A DNA stretch of 42,511 nt from CAYGZC01 sp964354225 (GTDB lineage Bacteria > Bacteroidota > Ignavibacteria > UBA10030 > SZUA-254). The stretch is from contig CAYGZC010000053.1 of the NCBI GenBank assembly GCA_964354225.1, positions 1 to 42,511 of the forward strand, given 5' to 3'. How positions within the stretch are numbered: position 1 is the stretch's first letter; each line of letters opens with the position of its first letter. This document shows positions 16,576-25,746 of the stretch, piece after piece. A program made the position numbers and the translations under genes. The notes beneath the pieces are model-generated. The model was not told the DNA's origin and did not search any database. It saw only the letters and a list, made by a program, of their open reading frames with translations.

Positions 16576-17700
16576 TCATCGTACTTTAAATGTTGCTAAA
16601 CTCAAGATCATCAATAAAACTGCGACGATGTAAAAACGGGTAACGATTTTCGGCTCGGGCCAGCCAAGCATTTCAAAATGATGGTGCAGAGGTGCCATTT
16701 TGAAAATCCGCCTTCCTTCGCCGTACTTGCGTTTTGTGTACTTAAAATATGCACGTTGGATAATGACTGAAATTGTTTCTATCAGAAACACACCGCCAAG
16801 CGTTGGTAGCAGCAGTTCTTTTTTAATCAAAACGCACAATGTACCGATGGCGCCACCAAGCGCGAGTGAGCCGGTATCACCCATGAACACCTGGGCAGGA
16901 TACGCATTGAACCAGAGAAATCCCAGTGATGCCCCCACCATCGCGGCACAGTAAATACTCAGTTCACCATTTCCACGCAAGAATGGAATTGTGAGATATT
17001 GACTGAGATCGGCACGACCTGAGACATAACTGATGATCGCCAATGTTATGCCAACAATTCCGACTAAACCGGCGGCTAATCCATCAAGCCCATCAGTAAG
17101 ATTAACTGCATTACTTGTTGCGGATATGATGAAGACAACCATCGGGATATAGAAAATTCCGAAATTAACCTCCATGTTTTTGAAAAACGGCATGGTCGTA
17201 CTAGATTTAAATTTCCATAAATCAGCATCGATCAATTGGGGAAAAAAGTAAATAACACTTCCAACAATCAAACCAATCAGCAATTGGCCGCTAAGTTTGT
17301 ATTCTTCAATCAACCCTTTTGATTTTTTCTTAACTACTTTTAAATAATCATCCAAAAATCCTACTGCGCCAAGCGAGGCAGTCACAAAAATAATCAGCCA
17401 TACGTATCCATTTCTCAGGTCAGCCCAGAGGAGAGCGGGAATTAGTATTGCTCCAAGTATGATCAGTCCGCCCATTGTCGGTGTTCCCGCCTTGCTTAAG
17501 TGTGTCTTCGGCGCTTCAACTTTTGCAGCTTCACCGATTTGATATTTCTTCAGCAGTCGAATTACTTTCGGTCCAATCCAGAAAGCAATGATTAGCGCAG
17601 TAATTGCTGCTGCCCCGGCACGGAATGTGATGTATCTAAACATTCCAAATCCTGGTGGATGAAGGGTACGATTGATATATTCAAGTAAAAGATAAAGCAT
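16576..17700 (-). CDS. mraY: phospho-N-acetylmuramoyl-pentapeptide transferase MraY
   Basis: An integral membrane enzyme that transfers phospho-MurNAc-pentapeptide to undecaprenyl phosphate, making lipid I. It has 374 residues and about ten helices. Signatures are KAGTPTMGGLIIL, FLDDYLKVVKKKSKGL (catalytic Asp pair), SATSNAVNLTDGLDGLA, and the C-terminal PLHHHFEMLGWPE. The start ATG at 17700 lies two bases from the murF stop. Confidence 0.98.
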   Translation of the reverse strand: MLYLLLEYINRTLHPPGFGMFRYITFRAGAAAITALIIAFWIGPKVIRLLKKYQIGEAAKVEAPKTHLSKAGTPTMGGLIILGAILIPALLWADLRNGYVWLIIFVTASLGAVGFLDDYLKVVKKKSKGLIEEYKLSGQLLIGLIVGSVIYFFPQLIDADLWKFKSSTTMPFFKNMEVNFGIFYIPMVVFIISATSNAVNLTDGLDGLAAGLVGIVGITLAIISYVSGRADLSQYLTIPFLRGNGELSIYCAAMVGASLGFLWFNAYPAQVFMGDTGSLALGGAIGTLCVLIKKELLLPTLGGVFLIETISVIIQRAYFKYTKRKYGEGRRIFKMAPLHHHFEMLGWPEPKIVTRFYIVAVLLMILSLATFKVR

Positions 17701-17702
17701 CG

Positions 17703-19100
17703 CTATCCTCTATCCGACCTTTTCCCAAGTCGCTCAACCAGGAATGTAACAACATCTTCCATCTTCATACCGCGAGAACCTTTTACCAACACGACGTCCC
17801 CATCCGATAAAAGCTCAGCCGCATATTCAGACAACATATTTTTTTGATTATAGTGTAATTTGATCTTAACAGTAGCAGTTTCGTTTATATATCTTGCCAT
17901 CTCACCATAGGTGAGCAAGTATTCGAATCCCATTTTATCAATCATCTTACCGATACGGTTATGTTCTTTCTTCGCAACATCGCCAAGTTCCAGCATATCA
18001 GCAAGAATAATTATTCTGTTTCCTTTACATTCCATAGATTTGAGCGTTTCCAGCGCCGAAACCACAGAATCGGGATTTGCATTATAGGTATCGTTCAGAA
18101 TTGTTACTGTTCCAACTTTGATTACTTCCACTCGTTTTTCAACACCTAAAAAGTTTTTTAGCGAACGCTGAATATTTTTTTTTGAAACATCAAACGATAA
18201 TCCAACAGCTGCTGCTGCCAATCCATTCATCATGGCATGAGTACCGGGAATGGATAGCTGAATACCGAACTCTTTTTCCTTTCGTGATATAATTGAAAAT
18301 TCTGAACAGCCATTATCATTAACTTTTAATAATTTTCCACGAAATTGACTACTGTTTGCTTCAAATCCGTAATTGATTTTTCTTTTTAATTTTTTTGTCT
18401 GTGCAACAACAAGTGCATCATCGCTATTGATGAAACCAACCCCTGGTCTTGCCGGGGAATTAAAAAGTTCACCTTCTGCTATTGCAGCTCCTTTCAAAGT
18501 TTTAAAAAACTGCAAATGTTCTCTGCCAATATTTGTTATCAATCCGTGAGTTGGATTAAGAATCTCACAGAGGCATTGCAGCTCGCCAAAATGGTTTGTT
18601 CCGACTTCGATTACTGCAATATTGTGTTTCCTTGTCAGCCGAAATAATGTTTGTGGAACACCGATGTGATTATTCAAATTTCCTTCCGTACTGAGTACTG
18701 AGTATTGAGTACTAAGTACGGCGGCGATCATTTCCTTGACGGTTGTTTTTCCATTACTGCCAGCAATTGCTATAAATGGGATATCAAATTTCTTTCTGTA
18801 TATATTCGCCAGATAGCCCAATGCTCTTGTTGTATCTTTCACAACAAATAATGGCTTTTCCATCAATTGTGATCTGTTCGCTTTTGAATTAACAACCGCA
18901 CACGATGCTCCATTAGAAAAAGCACTTATGACAAAATTGTTACCATCGAACTTTTCACCTCGTATGGCAAAGAACAGCTCACCCGGTTTTACCGAGCGGG
19001 AATCAGTTGAGATTCCAGTAAATCGTTTGATGTCTAATGACTCAAAATTGTAAAAAGCAACATGGGGAACATTCTGCAAACCCTGGATAGTGATATTCAT
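17703..19100 (-). CDS. murF: UDP-MurNAc-tripeptide–D-alanyl-D-alanine ligase MurF
   Basis: Completes the UDP-MurNAc-pentapeptide. The 465-residue product has the N-terminal TDSRSVKPGELFFAIRG motif, the P-loop IAGSNGKTTVKEM (about 112–124), EGNLNNHIGVP, GTNHFGE, and the C-terminal NDTYNANPDSV. Between P-loop and EGNLNN the protein reads VLSTQYSVLST. This is encoded by a degenerate 7-base tandem repeat (18688–18718), yet the loop has about the usual family length. The ATG overlaps the murE TGA by four bases, implying coupled translation. Confidence 0.96.
   Translation of the reverse strand: MNITIQGLQNVPHVAFYNFESLDIKRFTGISTDSRSVKPGELFFAIRGEKFDGNNFVISAFSNGASCAVVNSKANRSQLMEKPLFVVKDTTRALGYLANIYRKKFDIPFIAIAGSNGKTTVKEMIAAVLSTQYSVLSTEGNLNNHIGVPQTLFRLTRKHNIAVIEVGTNHFGELQCLCEILNPTHGLITNIGREHLQFFKTLKGAAIAEGELFNSPARPGVGFINSDDALVVAQTKKLKRKINYGFEANSSQFRGKLLKVNDNGCSEFSIISRKEKEFGIQLSIPGTHAMMNGLAAAAVGLSFDVSKKNIQRSLKNFLGVEKRVEVIKVGTVTILNDTYNANPDSVVSALETLKSMECKGNRIIILADMLELGDVAKKEHNRIGKMIDKMGFEYLLTYGEMARYINETATVKIKLHYNQKNMLSEYAAELLSDGDVVLVKGSRGMKMEDVVTFLVERLGKRSDRG
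18688..18718. repeat. heptamer tandem array inside murF
   Basis: On the plus strand a partial GTA is followed by CTGAGTA, CTGAGTA, TTGAGTA and CTAAGTA (18691–18718). It encodes the VLSTQYS periodic segment of MurF. Three 7-base units equal seven codons, so whole sets of three copies keep the frame, while gain or loss of one copy would shift it. Confidence 0.7.
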
Positions 19101-20605
19101 ACATGTGCTTGAAGAAATTCTTCAACAGTTTTTCTATCGCTAAAGTAAATTTTACGGTCACCAACAACTTGATAATCTTCGTGACCTTTTCCTGCAATCA
19201 AAATAACATCGTCGATCTTCGCAATATCAAGAGCCATGAATATCGCTTGCTTTCGATCTGCTTCACGATAAACTTTTGCACCGGTTTTAACTCCAGTCAT
19301 AATCTCATCAATGATGGCTTCCGGGTCTTCGTGGCGAGGATTATCGGAGCTAACGATTGTAATGTCACTCAGAGTTGTTGCAATGTTAGTCATTTTCGGT
19401 CTCTTCGTTCGGTCTCGATTCCCGCCACAGCCGAAGACAGTGATAATCCTGCCCCGACTACTTGAGTCAAAAACGTCGTGAATCGCTTTGAGAGCTTTTT
19501 CCAGTGCGTCTGGTGTATGCGCATAATCTATAACAGCAGTCCAGCCATTTGGCGAAGTGATCTGCTCAAATCGCCCCCTAACAATTTCTGCCTTGCTGAT
19601 GGCATTCCGGACAATCTCTTTTGGAATACCAAGCGCAATGCCGGTGCTGAATGCGGCAAGAATGTTACTTACGTTGAAACGACCAATAAGCCGCGATTCA
19701 ACATCCGTCTCTTCACCATTGTAAACAATAGTGAACTTAACTCCTTTCATTGAGATGGAGATATTTTTTGCAAAAAAATCTGCCGAAACATCAAACCCGT
19801 ACGATTTAACATTCGCTAAGGTAACGTTAGGAATTCTTTTACCCCACTTATCATCCAGATTGACTATTGCAAATGCATTGGACTGTAAACCTTTAAAGAG
19901 AATTTTTTTTGCTTTAAAGTATTCATCCATCGTGCCATGATAATCGAGGTGATCCTGTGTCAGATTTGTAAAGACTGCCGCAATAAAATTAATTCCGGCA
20001 ACTCTATATTGATGCAATGCATGGGACGAAACTTCCATCACTGCCGATGTGCATCCACTTTGAACCATTCGAGCAAGTAACTCATTAAGTTCTAATGATT
20101 CTGGGGTCGTGTGTGATGCCGGAACAACTTCATTGCCGATTTTATATTCGATTGTTCCGATGAGTCCGGTTTTAACTCCGCTGATTTCCAAAATCGATTT
20201 AATTAGGTGTGTGGTAGTAGTCTTACCGTTTGTGCCTGTTATTCCAATGATTTTTAATTTGTTCGAAGGATGCTCGAAATAATTTGCAGACATTTGAGCA
20301 AGTGCTGCTCTGCTGTTCGGGACTACAATTTTCACCACACCGCTATGCATAAAATATGAATCTGGTAATGTTGAATCATTTTCGACCACGACAACCTTTG
20401 CCCCACTTGAAACTGCTTTCTCGATAAATTTATGCCCGTCAGATTCTGTTCCCCGAATTGCAACAAACACATCATCGGGAACAATTTTCCGCGAATCATA
20501 CTGCACGTGATTTATATGAATTTCCTGCGTCATCAATAACTTACCGTAAAGGGTCTGAAACATCTTTAAAACTTTTACACCTTCCAATATTTTTGACAAT
20601 GTCAT
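19097..20605 (-). CDS. murE: UDP-MurNAc-tripeptide synthetase MurE, meso-DAP type
   Basis: Adds the third stem-peptide residue. It has 502 residues: N-terminal YDSRKIVPDDVFVAIRG, P-loop GITGTNGKTTTTHL (about 121–134), MEVSSHAL, TQDHLDYHG, and DYAHTPDALEKAL. The DNPRHEDP motif begins at Asp421; DNPR marks the meso-diaminopimelate-specific enzymes, so the wall should be of the Gram-negative A1γ type. It follows the PBP gene by 16 bases and overlaps murF by four. Confidence 0.97.
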   Translation of the reverse strand: MTLSKILEGVKVLKMFQTLYGKLLMTQEIHINHVQYDSRKIVPDDVFVAIRGTESDGHKFIEKAVSSGAKVVVVENDSTLPDSYFMHSGVVKIVVPNSRAALAQMSANYFEHPSNKLKIIGITGTNGKTTTTHLIKSILEISGVKTGLIGTIEYKIGNEVVPASHTTPESLELNELLARMVQSGCTSAVMEVSSHALHQYRVAGINFIAAVFTNLTQDHLDYHGTMDEYFKAKKILFKGLQSNAFAIVNLDDKWGKRIPNVTLANVKSYGFDVSADFFAKNISISMKGVKFTIVYNGEETDVESRLIGRFNVSNILAAFSTGIALGIPKEIVRNAISKAEIVRGRFEQITSPNGWTAVIDYAHTPDALEKALKAIHDVFDSSSRGRIITVFGCGGNRDRTKRPKMTNIATTLSDITIVSSDNPRHEDPEAIIDEIMTGVKTGAKVYREADRKQAIFMALDIAKIDDVILIAGKGHEDYQVVGDRKIYFSDRKTVEEFLQAHV

Positions 20606-20621
20606 ACCTGAACCGGAACTC

Positions 20622-22643
20622 TTAGTTTAAATTCAGTGAAGCGGATATTTTTGGCTGGCAGAATAAATTTATTTTCATTCCACTTTTTATCGGAAGCCCA
20701 GCCGCGGGATTTTGGTTGATCACCGTTCCCGATCCGCTTACGATCGGTTGTAATTTTCTATCTTTTAAAATCGAAACAGCTTTCCTGACACTACAGCCAC
20801 GAACATCTGGAACTACACCAGCAGGAGATAACATCATATACTGATCCTGATGATCTGGTGAAGTCGGTTTGATTGTATCCGCAGCAAGGTATCGGGGCGG
20901 CGCAAGGAGTTCTATAGTATTGATGATTTGTTGGGCGATAGCACGGAACACCGGTGCACTTGTTGTCCCGCCATAATAACTACTCCCTTTGGGATTATCT
21001 ATCATAACCAGACAAACAATTTGTGGGTCGTTGGCGGGAAAATATCCGACAAAAGATGCAATATAGTTTCCGCTTTCATAATGACCTTCGATGTATTGCT
21101 TGGATGTCCCGGTTTTTCCAGCGATTTTCATGCTCGGGATCTTTGCCGAGGTTGCAGTTCCGTGCTCAACAACACCCTCAAAAAGATCGGTTAAGATTCT
21201 TGCAGCTTTTTCAGAGATAACTCTTCGGATTTGCTGCGGCTGGGATTCTTTTATTACCCGCCCTGAGGCATCGACTTCTTTTTTAAACAAATATGGTTTC
21301 ATTAATATACCGTTATTAGCTACCGCAGCATAAGCTGTGGCAATTTGTAATGCGGTAACACCCACTTCATATCCGAATGCGAGAGTGTTTAAGGTTGTAG
21401 CAGACCATTTCATCGGTTTTTTCAAAGCACCTTTAACTTCAGCAGGGAAATCTACGTTTGTTGCAATTCCAAATCCAAAGCTGCGCGCCATTTTATAAAA
21501 CCGCTCGCTTCCAATTTGATCACTTATCTTAGCCATCACGATATTGCTTGATACTTCAAGTGCTCGTCTAAATGTTATCCAGCCCTCTTTGTGTGTATCT
21601 GTAATGGGTCGCGTTTTGGTTGGAGTAATATGGATTAAATAAGTTCCATTTTCGGCGAAGAATTGTTTATTGGGTGATGCAACTCCGCTTTCTAGTGCTG
21701 CGGCAGCAGTAACTACTTTGAATATAGAACCGGGTTCAAATAGATCTGTCACCGCGCGCAATCTTTGATCTTGCAGTTCGTATTTACCGAAATTATTTGG
21801 ATCTACATTCGGATATTGTGCGAGCGCCAATATTTCTCCCGTCTTCGGCTGAAGAATCACAACCAATCCACCGTCGGCTTTATTTTGCTCAACGCCTTTC
21901 TTTAGCTCTTTTTCTGCAAAAGCTTGAATCTTCATATCTATTGTCATAAAGACATTGTGCCCATTTACTGGCTCGACCCGAGGATAATCTACGGACGGTC
22001 GTGCATGACCAAGACCATCTCGTTGGAAGATAACATATCCATCAATGCCGCACAGCTGTTCATTAAATTGCTTTTCCACACCCGCTAAACCAACATTATC
22101 GATGTTCGTGGTGCCAATTAATTGTCCTGCAATTTGATCGTGGAAGTAAAGTCTTTTTGGCTCGTAACGAACAACAATACCGGAATCTTTTTTAGGATTA
22201 ATTTCTTTCAAGTATTTGAAATCAACCTGACGCTCGAGCCAAACAAAACGAGAATCTGATTTGAGTTTTTCCAGGTAATAACTTTTCGGCTTACCGAAAA
22301 GTTTTGAGAACTTATTTGCTATTAACCGAGCTTCATTTAATGCCACCTGTGGATCGGCTGCGAAAGAGACGAGGGTTGAATTAGTTGCAATAAGGCTTCC
22401 ATTGCGGTCATATAGTAATCCTCGTTCTGCTGGCAAATTGATTTTCGATTGATATTGTTTTTGTGCTATTACCCGATACTTTTGGGATTCGATGATTTGA
22501 ATTTGGACGAGACGTAATCCAACAACGACAAACAGGATTAATATTGCAATTTTTAAGAGATGCAGACGAAGCTTCCCTGCTTTTATTGGCTCAGTATTAA
22601 ACGATGATGATATGTATAACTGAGGATCGTTCATTGTCTGCAC
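20622..22643 (-). CDS. ftsI: septal class B penicillin-binding protein (FtsI/PBP3) with a PASTA domain
   Basis: The transpeptidase of septal wall synthesis, partner of FtsW. It has 673 residues from a GTG at 22643; an ATG three codons later (22634) is also possible. There is one membrane anchor at about 28–47, the non-catalytic RGLLYDRNG segment, then the transpeptidase domain. Catalytic Ser306 sits in EPGSIFKVV, SSN is further on, and Lys510 is in AGKTGTSKQ. The last 65 residues form a single PASTA domain (GVVPDVRGCSVRKAVSIL onward). PASTA is not found in the proteobacterial enzyme but is usual in Gram-positives and several FCB bacteria. It directly abuts ftsL. Confidence 0.95.
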   Translation of the reverse strand: MQTMNDPQLYISSSFNTEPIKAGKLRLHLLKIAILILFVVVGLRLVQIQIIESQKYRVIAQKQYQSKINLPAERGLLYDRNGSLIATNSTLVSFAADPQVALNEARLIANKFSKLFGKPKSYYLEKLKSDSRFVWLERQVDFKYLKEINPKKDSGIVVRYEPKRLYFHDQIAGQLIGTTNIDNVGLAGVEKQFNEQLCGIDGYVIFQRDGLGHARPSVDYPRVEPVNGHNVFMTIDMKIQAFAEKELKKGVEQNKADGGLVVILQPKTGEILALAQYPNVDPNNFGKYELQDQRLRAVTDLFEPGSIFKVVTAAAALESGVASPNKQFFAENGTYLIHITPTKTRPITDTHKEGWITFRRALEVSSNIVMAKISDQIGSERFYKMARSFGFGIATNVDFPAEVKGALKKPMKWSATTLNTLAFGYEVGVTALQIATAYAAVANNGILMKPYLFKKEVDASGRVIKESQPQQIRRVISEKAARILTDLFEGVVEHGTATSAKIPSMKIAGKTGTSKQYIEGHYESGNYIASFVGYFPANDPQIVCLVMIDNPKGSSYYGGTTSAPVFRAIAQQIINTIELLAPPRYLAADTIKPTSPDHQDQYMMLSPAGVVPDVRGCSVRKAVSILKDRKLQPIVSGSGTVINQNPAAGLPIKSGMKINLFCQPKISASLNLN

Positions 22644-23081
22644 TCATTTATAAAAATTTTTGGCACGGCCGAGATCAACCTCGAACCAAACTGGCTGTTC
22701 TTTTGGAGCAACCAAACCTAATTGCTCAGTTGCAATTTTTTCGATTCGTTCTAAGCTTGATTTTTTATTTATCTCTGCATTTAGAAATTCATTCGCATTT
22801 AAAATTTTCGCATGACGATTCCTTAAATCATTTACCTCGACTGCCAAGCGATTAACACAGATTTTATTCCAGATATATAAAACAATCAATATTGATATTA
22901 AGAAAAGTGATAAAATGATATTAAATGGTGATCGCTTTCTCGACTTCATAGGTCTATTACCTTTTTGGGGAAACTCAACCTTCCGGTTCACTGTCTCACC
23001 GTTGTAAACATAACGCTTCTCTTTTAGCTCTGGATTTATCACCATTTCATCTGTAGTTGATGAGAATTTGGCAATAGTCAT
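22644..23081 (-). CDS. ftsL: FtsL-like divisome protein
   Basis: A 145-residue bitopic protein. A long basic cytoplasmic N-terminus (about 50 residues) is followed by one helix at about 53–74 and a heptad-rich coiled coil (about 75–115). A motif near 113–128 (IATEQLGLVAPKEQPV) is typical of FtsL before its C-terminus. Sequence conservation in this family is weak, but topology and the place between rsmH and the septal PBP are decisive. The ATG overlaps the rsmH TGA by four bases. Confidence 0.88.
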   Translation of the reverse strand: MTIAKFSSTTDEMVINPELKEKRYVYNGETVNRKVEFPQKGNRPMKSRKRSPFNIILSLFLISILIVLYIWNKICVNRLAVEVNDLRNRHAKILNANEFLNAEINKKSSLERIEKIATEQLGLVAPKEQPVWFEVDLGRAKNFYK

Positions 23082-24004
23082 ATTCGCTCCGCCGCTCTTA
23101 ATTTTGCACTGCGTGCACGTGAATTAATTCTAACTTCATTTTCATCCGGGATAATTGGCTTCTTTGTCAGAATATTCAAACGGGCTGTCTTCGGTTGATC
23201 TGGCAAGTATCGATTTCCCGACTTGATGATAGTTTTGGATTCTTCCTTGAAGAATTCTTTCACAATTCGATCCTCGAGTGAGTGATATGATATCACCACA
23301 ATTCTTCCACCAGTTTTTAATAATTGCATCGTTTCTTTTAACGTATTGCTAAGATTCTCAAGCTCGTTGTTCACCTCTATACGGATTGCCTGAAATATTC
23401 TCGCAAGTGATTTACTCAAAAAATGTTTTCCTACTAAAGACTCAATAATTATCGCTAATTCACCTGTGGTCGAGAGAGGGTTCAAAGTTCGCTTTTCGAC
23501 GATTCTATTTGCAATCTTTCTCGAATTTCTTTCTTCACCATATCTCCAAAAGATATCAGCAAGTTTTTTTTCATCATACTTGTTGATAACATAACAGCCA
23601 TCTAATTCCTGACGTTGGTTCATTCTCATATCAATCTTGTCCTCGTGCATAAAACTAAATCCGCGCATCATATCTATCTGCCGAGAAGACACTCCTAAAT
23701 CCAATAGGAGACCGTCAATTTCAGTAATGCCAAGATTATCCAAACTATTTTTAATGGTTGAAATATTCTTCTGCATATAAACAATTCTATCACCGTAATT
23801 TTTCAGTCGGTTTTGAGAAAAAGCGATAGCATCAATGTCCATATCAAATCCGATGAGTCGCCCGATTGAAGAAAGTTCCATCAGGATCGTCTCTGCATGT
23901 CCGCCTCCTCCAAGTGTTCCATCAATATAAATTCCGTCTGGATTAACTTGAAGATAGCGAATTACTTTTTCAACAAGGACCGGTGTATGATAGTTACTGT
24001 TCAT
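23078..24004 (-). CDS. rsmH: 16S rRNA (cytosine1402-N4)-methyltransferase RsmH
   Basis: This SAM-dependent enzyme methylates C1402 in the ribosomal decoding centre (formerly MraW). It has 308 residues. Start motif HTPVLVEKVI (6–15), SAM loop IDGTLGGGGHAETIL, DLGVSSRQID, RGFSFMHEDKIDMRMN, the SYHSLEDRIVKEFF segment, and the basic tail with NSRARSAKLRAAERI are all present. It lies 57 bases after mraZ. Confidence 0.97.
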   Translation of the reverse strand: MNSNYHTPVLVEKVIRYLQVNPDGIYIDGTLGGGGHAETILMELSSIGRLIGFDMDIDAIAFSQNRLKNYGDRIVYMQKNISTIKNSLDNLGITEIDGLLLDLGVSSRQIDMMRGFSFMHEDKIDMRMNQRQELDGCYVINKYDEKKLADIFWRYGEERNSRKIANRIVEKRTLNPLSTTGELAIIIESLVGKHFLSKSLARIFQAIRIEVNNELENLSNTLKETMQLLKTGGRIVVISYHSLEDRIVKEFFKEESKTIIKSGNRYLPDQPKTARLNILTKKPIIPDENEVRINSRARSAKLRAAERI

Positions 24005-24061
24005 TCAGGGAACAATCCGGCATCACACAGAGCTACAAAGAACAATTATTCACGATATATT

Positions 24062-24502
24062 TCACCGCATTACTTTAGCGGCAATAGATTCGTACGTCTC
24101 CGATTGATTGCTCCTGTATTCATCATAAACTTTAGGGTTCCACAACTCAATCCGCTCCAATGCACCGAGGATTCGCACTTCACCTTGAATACCTGCATAT
24201 TCACGAAGCTCCTGTGGTATAGAAAGACGTGATTGCACATCCAACTGACATTCGATAGCAGGTTCGAGGAATGTGCGAACAAACAGGCGGTGCTCAGGAT
24301 CATAGGAGGAGAGCTTGCGGAGGTTTGTTTCAATTTTGTTCCATTCATCGTGGGGATAAATAAACAAACATTTTTCAAATCCACGCGTTATGACGAAAGT
24401 CTCATTTGCTTCCGGAGAAACATATTTTTTCAACTTTGCGGGAAGGCTAACTCTTCCTTTATCGTCAACTGAATATGTGTATGAACCCTTGAACGAAGAC
24501 AT
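24062..24502 (-). CDS. mraZ: transcriptional regulator MraZ
   Basis: An AbrB-like, doubly repeated DNA-binding protein that binds repeats ahead of its own gene and controls the dcw operon. At 146 residues it has two swapped-hairpin repeats: DDKGRVSLP at 13–21 and DVQSRLSIP at 88–96. The second repeat has serine where many MraZ proteins keep glycine. Two GTGGGG boxes lie 44–61 bases upstream of the ATG, fitting autoregulation. It is the first gene of the cluster. Confidence 0.96.
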   Translation of the reverse strand: MSSFKGSYTYSVDDKGRVSLPAKLKKYVSPEANETFVITRGFEKCLFIYPHDEWNKIETNLRKLSSYDPEHRLFVRTFLEPAIECQLDVQSRLSIPQELREYAGIQGEVRILGALERIELWNPKVYDEYRSNQSETYESIAAKVMR

Positions 24503-24545
24503 TTAATTTTTCTTTTTAAATAATGTAAAAATCGTGGTTCTCGTA

Positions 24546-24563
24546 TTCCCCACTTTTCCCCAC
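24546..24563 (-). promoter_or_regulatory. MraZ operator: two direct GTGGGGAA boxes, 10-bp period
   Basis: On the minus strand GTGGGGAA occurs twice (24563–24556 and 24553–24546), exactly one helical turn apart, within the mraZ leader. MraZ of other bacteria is known to bind closely spaced G-rich direct repeats of this type upstream of its gene. An inverted extra copy of GTGGGGAA lies at 24633–24640, beyond the promoter. Confidence 0.7.
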
Positions 24564-24573
24564 GTGAAGTTCT

Positions 24574-24601
24574 AATTTAGGGATTTTTCATTGAAAGTCA
24601 A
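24574..24601 (-). promoter_or_regulatory. candidate sigma-70-type promoter of the dcw cluster
   Basis: On the minus strand TTGACT (24601–24596) is followed after 16 bases by TAAATT (24579–24574). Transcription would start near 24567, placing both MraZ boxes immediately downstream of the start, a good arrangement for repression. Matches are 5/6 and 4/6 to the consensus, so this is a prediction only. Confidence 0.45.
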
Positions 24602-24650
24602 GTTATTTTCATAGATAATGAAGGATTTTTTGGTGGGGAATTACTATTAG

Positions 24651-24683
24651 AATAAAAACCCTTAAATTTACCTATTTAAAGGG
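24651..24683 (-). terminator. terminator of the corrinoid methyl-transfer operon
   Basis: On the minus strand CCCTTTAAAT pairs with ATTTAAGGG (one bulged U), followed directly by TTTTTATT. It lies about 160 bases after the stop at 24844 and before the dcw promoter. The rest of the 24684–24843 gap shows no gene or clear element. Confidence 0.5.
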
Positions 24684-24843
24684 ATTTTATAATTGGTTTG
24701 TTTATTAAATTATTGCCTTGATGAGGTTTTATCCATATTATTCCACCAATTACCTGTTTTTATTATGGATCAGCTAAGAATTAAAAATTTTGTTAGTTTA
24801 TCTTCTGTTCGCTGATAAGAGGAGGGAGAATCAGAAAGAAAAA

Positions 24844-25746
24844 TTAGGAAGCGAATTTAGATTTATATTCATCAACAACTTTCTTGATAGCTGCGATGTG
24901 TTCAGGTGTTGTTCCGCAGCAGCCACCAATAATTTTTACACCGAGATCAATTAGCTCGCGACTTTTTTCTGATATGAATTCCGGAGTTTCGGGAAATGTT
25001 GATATTCCATTTTTCAATATCGGTACGCCAGCGTTAGACTGAATGATGACTGGAAGTGTTGTATGTTTCTTGAACTCCTTCGCAATTATTATCATGTTCA
25101 TAATACCATTTCCGCAATTTGAGCCGATGATGTTTGCCCCAACTTGGGTGAGTCCATTTGCTGCTTGCTCAATGGTTACTCCCATGATTGTAAAAAATCC
25201 ACGCTGCGTTGGATCAAATGTCATTGTTGCACAAACTGGTATTGACGATGAAATTGATCGTGCTGCTTGTACTGCAAGCGATGCTTCATTCAAATCCGTC
25301 ATTGTTTCTATGCAAATCATATCAACTCCCTCGCCTATGACTGCAGACATCTGACGACAAAATGCTTTATATATAACTTCTGGATTTGTATCACCAAACG
25401 GTTCGAGTAATTTTCCCGTAGGACCGCACGACGCAGAAATGTATGCTTTACCCGCAACAACTTTTCTGACAGCATGAACAGCTCTCGTATTGATTTCTTC
25501 AGTTTTATTATCAAGACCATACATTGATAACTTAAGCGGCGAACCGCCGAAAGTATTCGTCTGAACAATCTCCGCTCCGGCATTTAGATAGAGTTGAGCG
25601 ATTTCCTCTAACACATTTGGATGCTCAAGATTCATCCGCTCCGGGCATTCACCGGGTTTCAAGCCGCGCTGGAAAAGCATTGTGCCCATTGCACCATCTG
25701 CAACGAGCACACCATGTTGTTTTAAACGATCGGGGAGCGATAGCAT
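24844..25746 (-). CDS. homocysteine S-methyltransferase module (MetH N-terminal type)
   Basis: A free-standing 300-residue homolog of the first module of cobalamin-dependent methionine synthase, which moves a methyl group from methylcobalamin to homocysteine through a zinc thiolate. DGAMGTMLFQRGL is at 18–30. The zinc cysteines are Cys211 (GSNCGNG) and Cys276-Cys277 (GGCCGTTPEH). The pterin-binding, cobalamin and activation modules of full MetH are absent from the chain, but cobalamin and activation proteins are encoded next door. Its ATG directly abuts the stop of the corrinoid gene. I infer that methionine formation is the end point of this operon. Another thiol acceptor cannot be excluded, since SAM- or S-methylmethionine-using relatives share the fold. 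Confidence 0.88.
   Translation of the reverse strand: MLSLPDRLKQHGVLVADGAMGTMLFQRGLKPGECPERMNLEHPNVLEEIAQLYLNAGAEIVQTNTFGGSPLKLSMYGLDNKTEEINTRAVHAVRKVVAGKAYISASCGPTGKLLEPFGDTNPEVIYKAFCRQMSAVIGEGVDMICIETMTDLNEASLAVQAARSISSSIPVCATMTFDPTQRGFFTIMGVTIEQAANGLTQVGANIIGSNCGNGIMNMIIIAKEFKKHTTLPVIIQSNAGVPILKNGISTFPETPEFISEKSRELIDLGVKIIGGCCGTTPEHIAAIKKVVDEYKSKFAS

Noticed and set aside
18688..18718. Phase-variable switch in murF
   Set aside because: MurF is essential, and loss or gain of one 7-base unit would abolish it, so contingency switching is unlikely; retained only as a repeat oddity.
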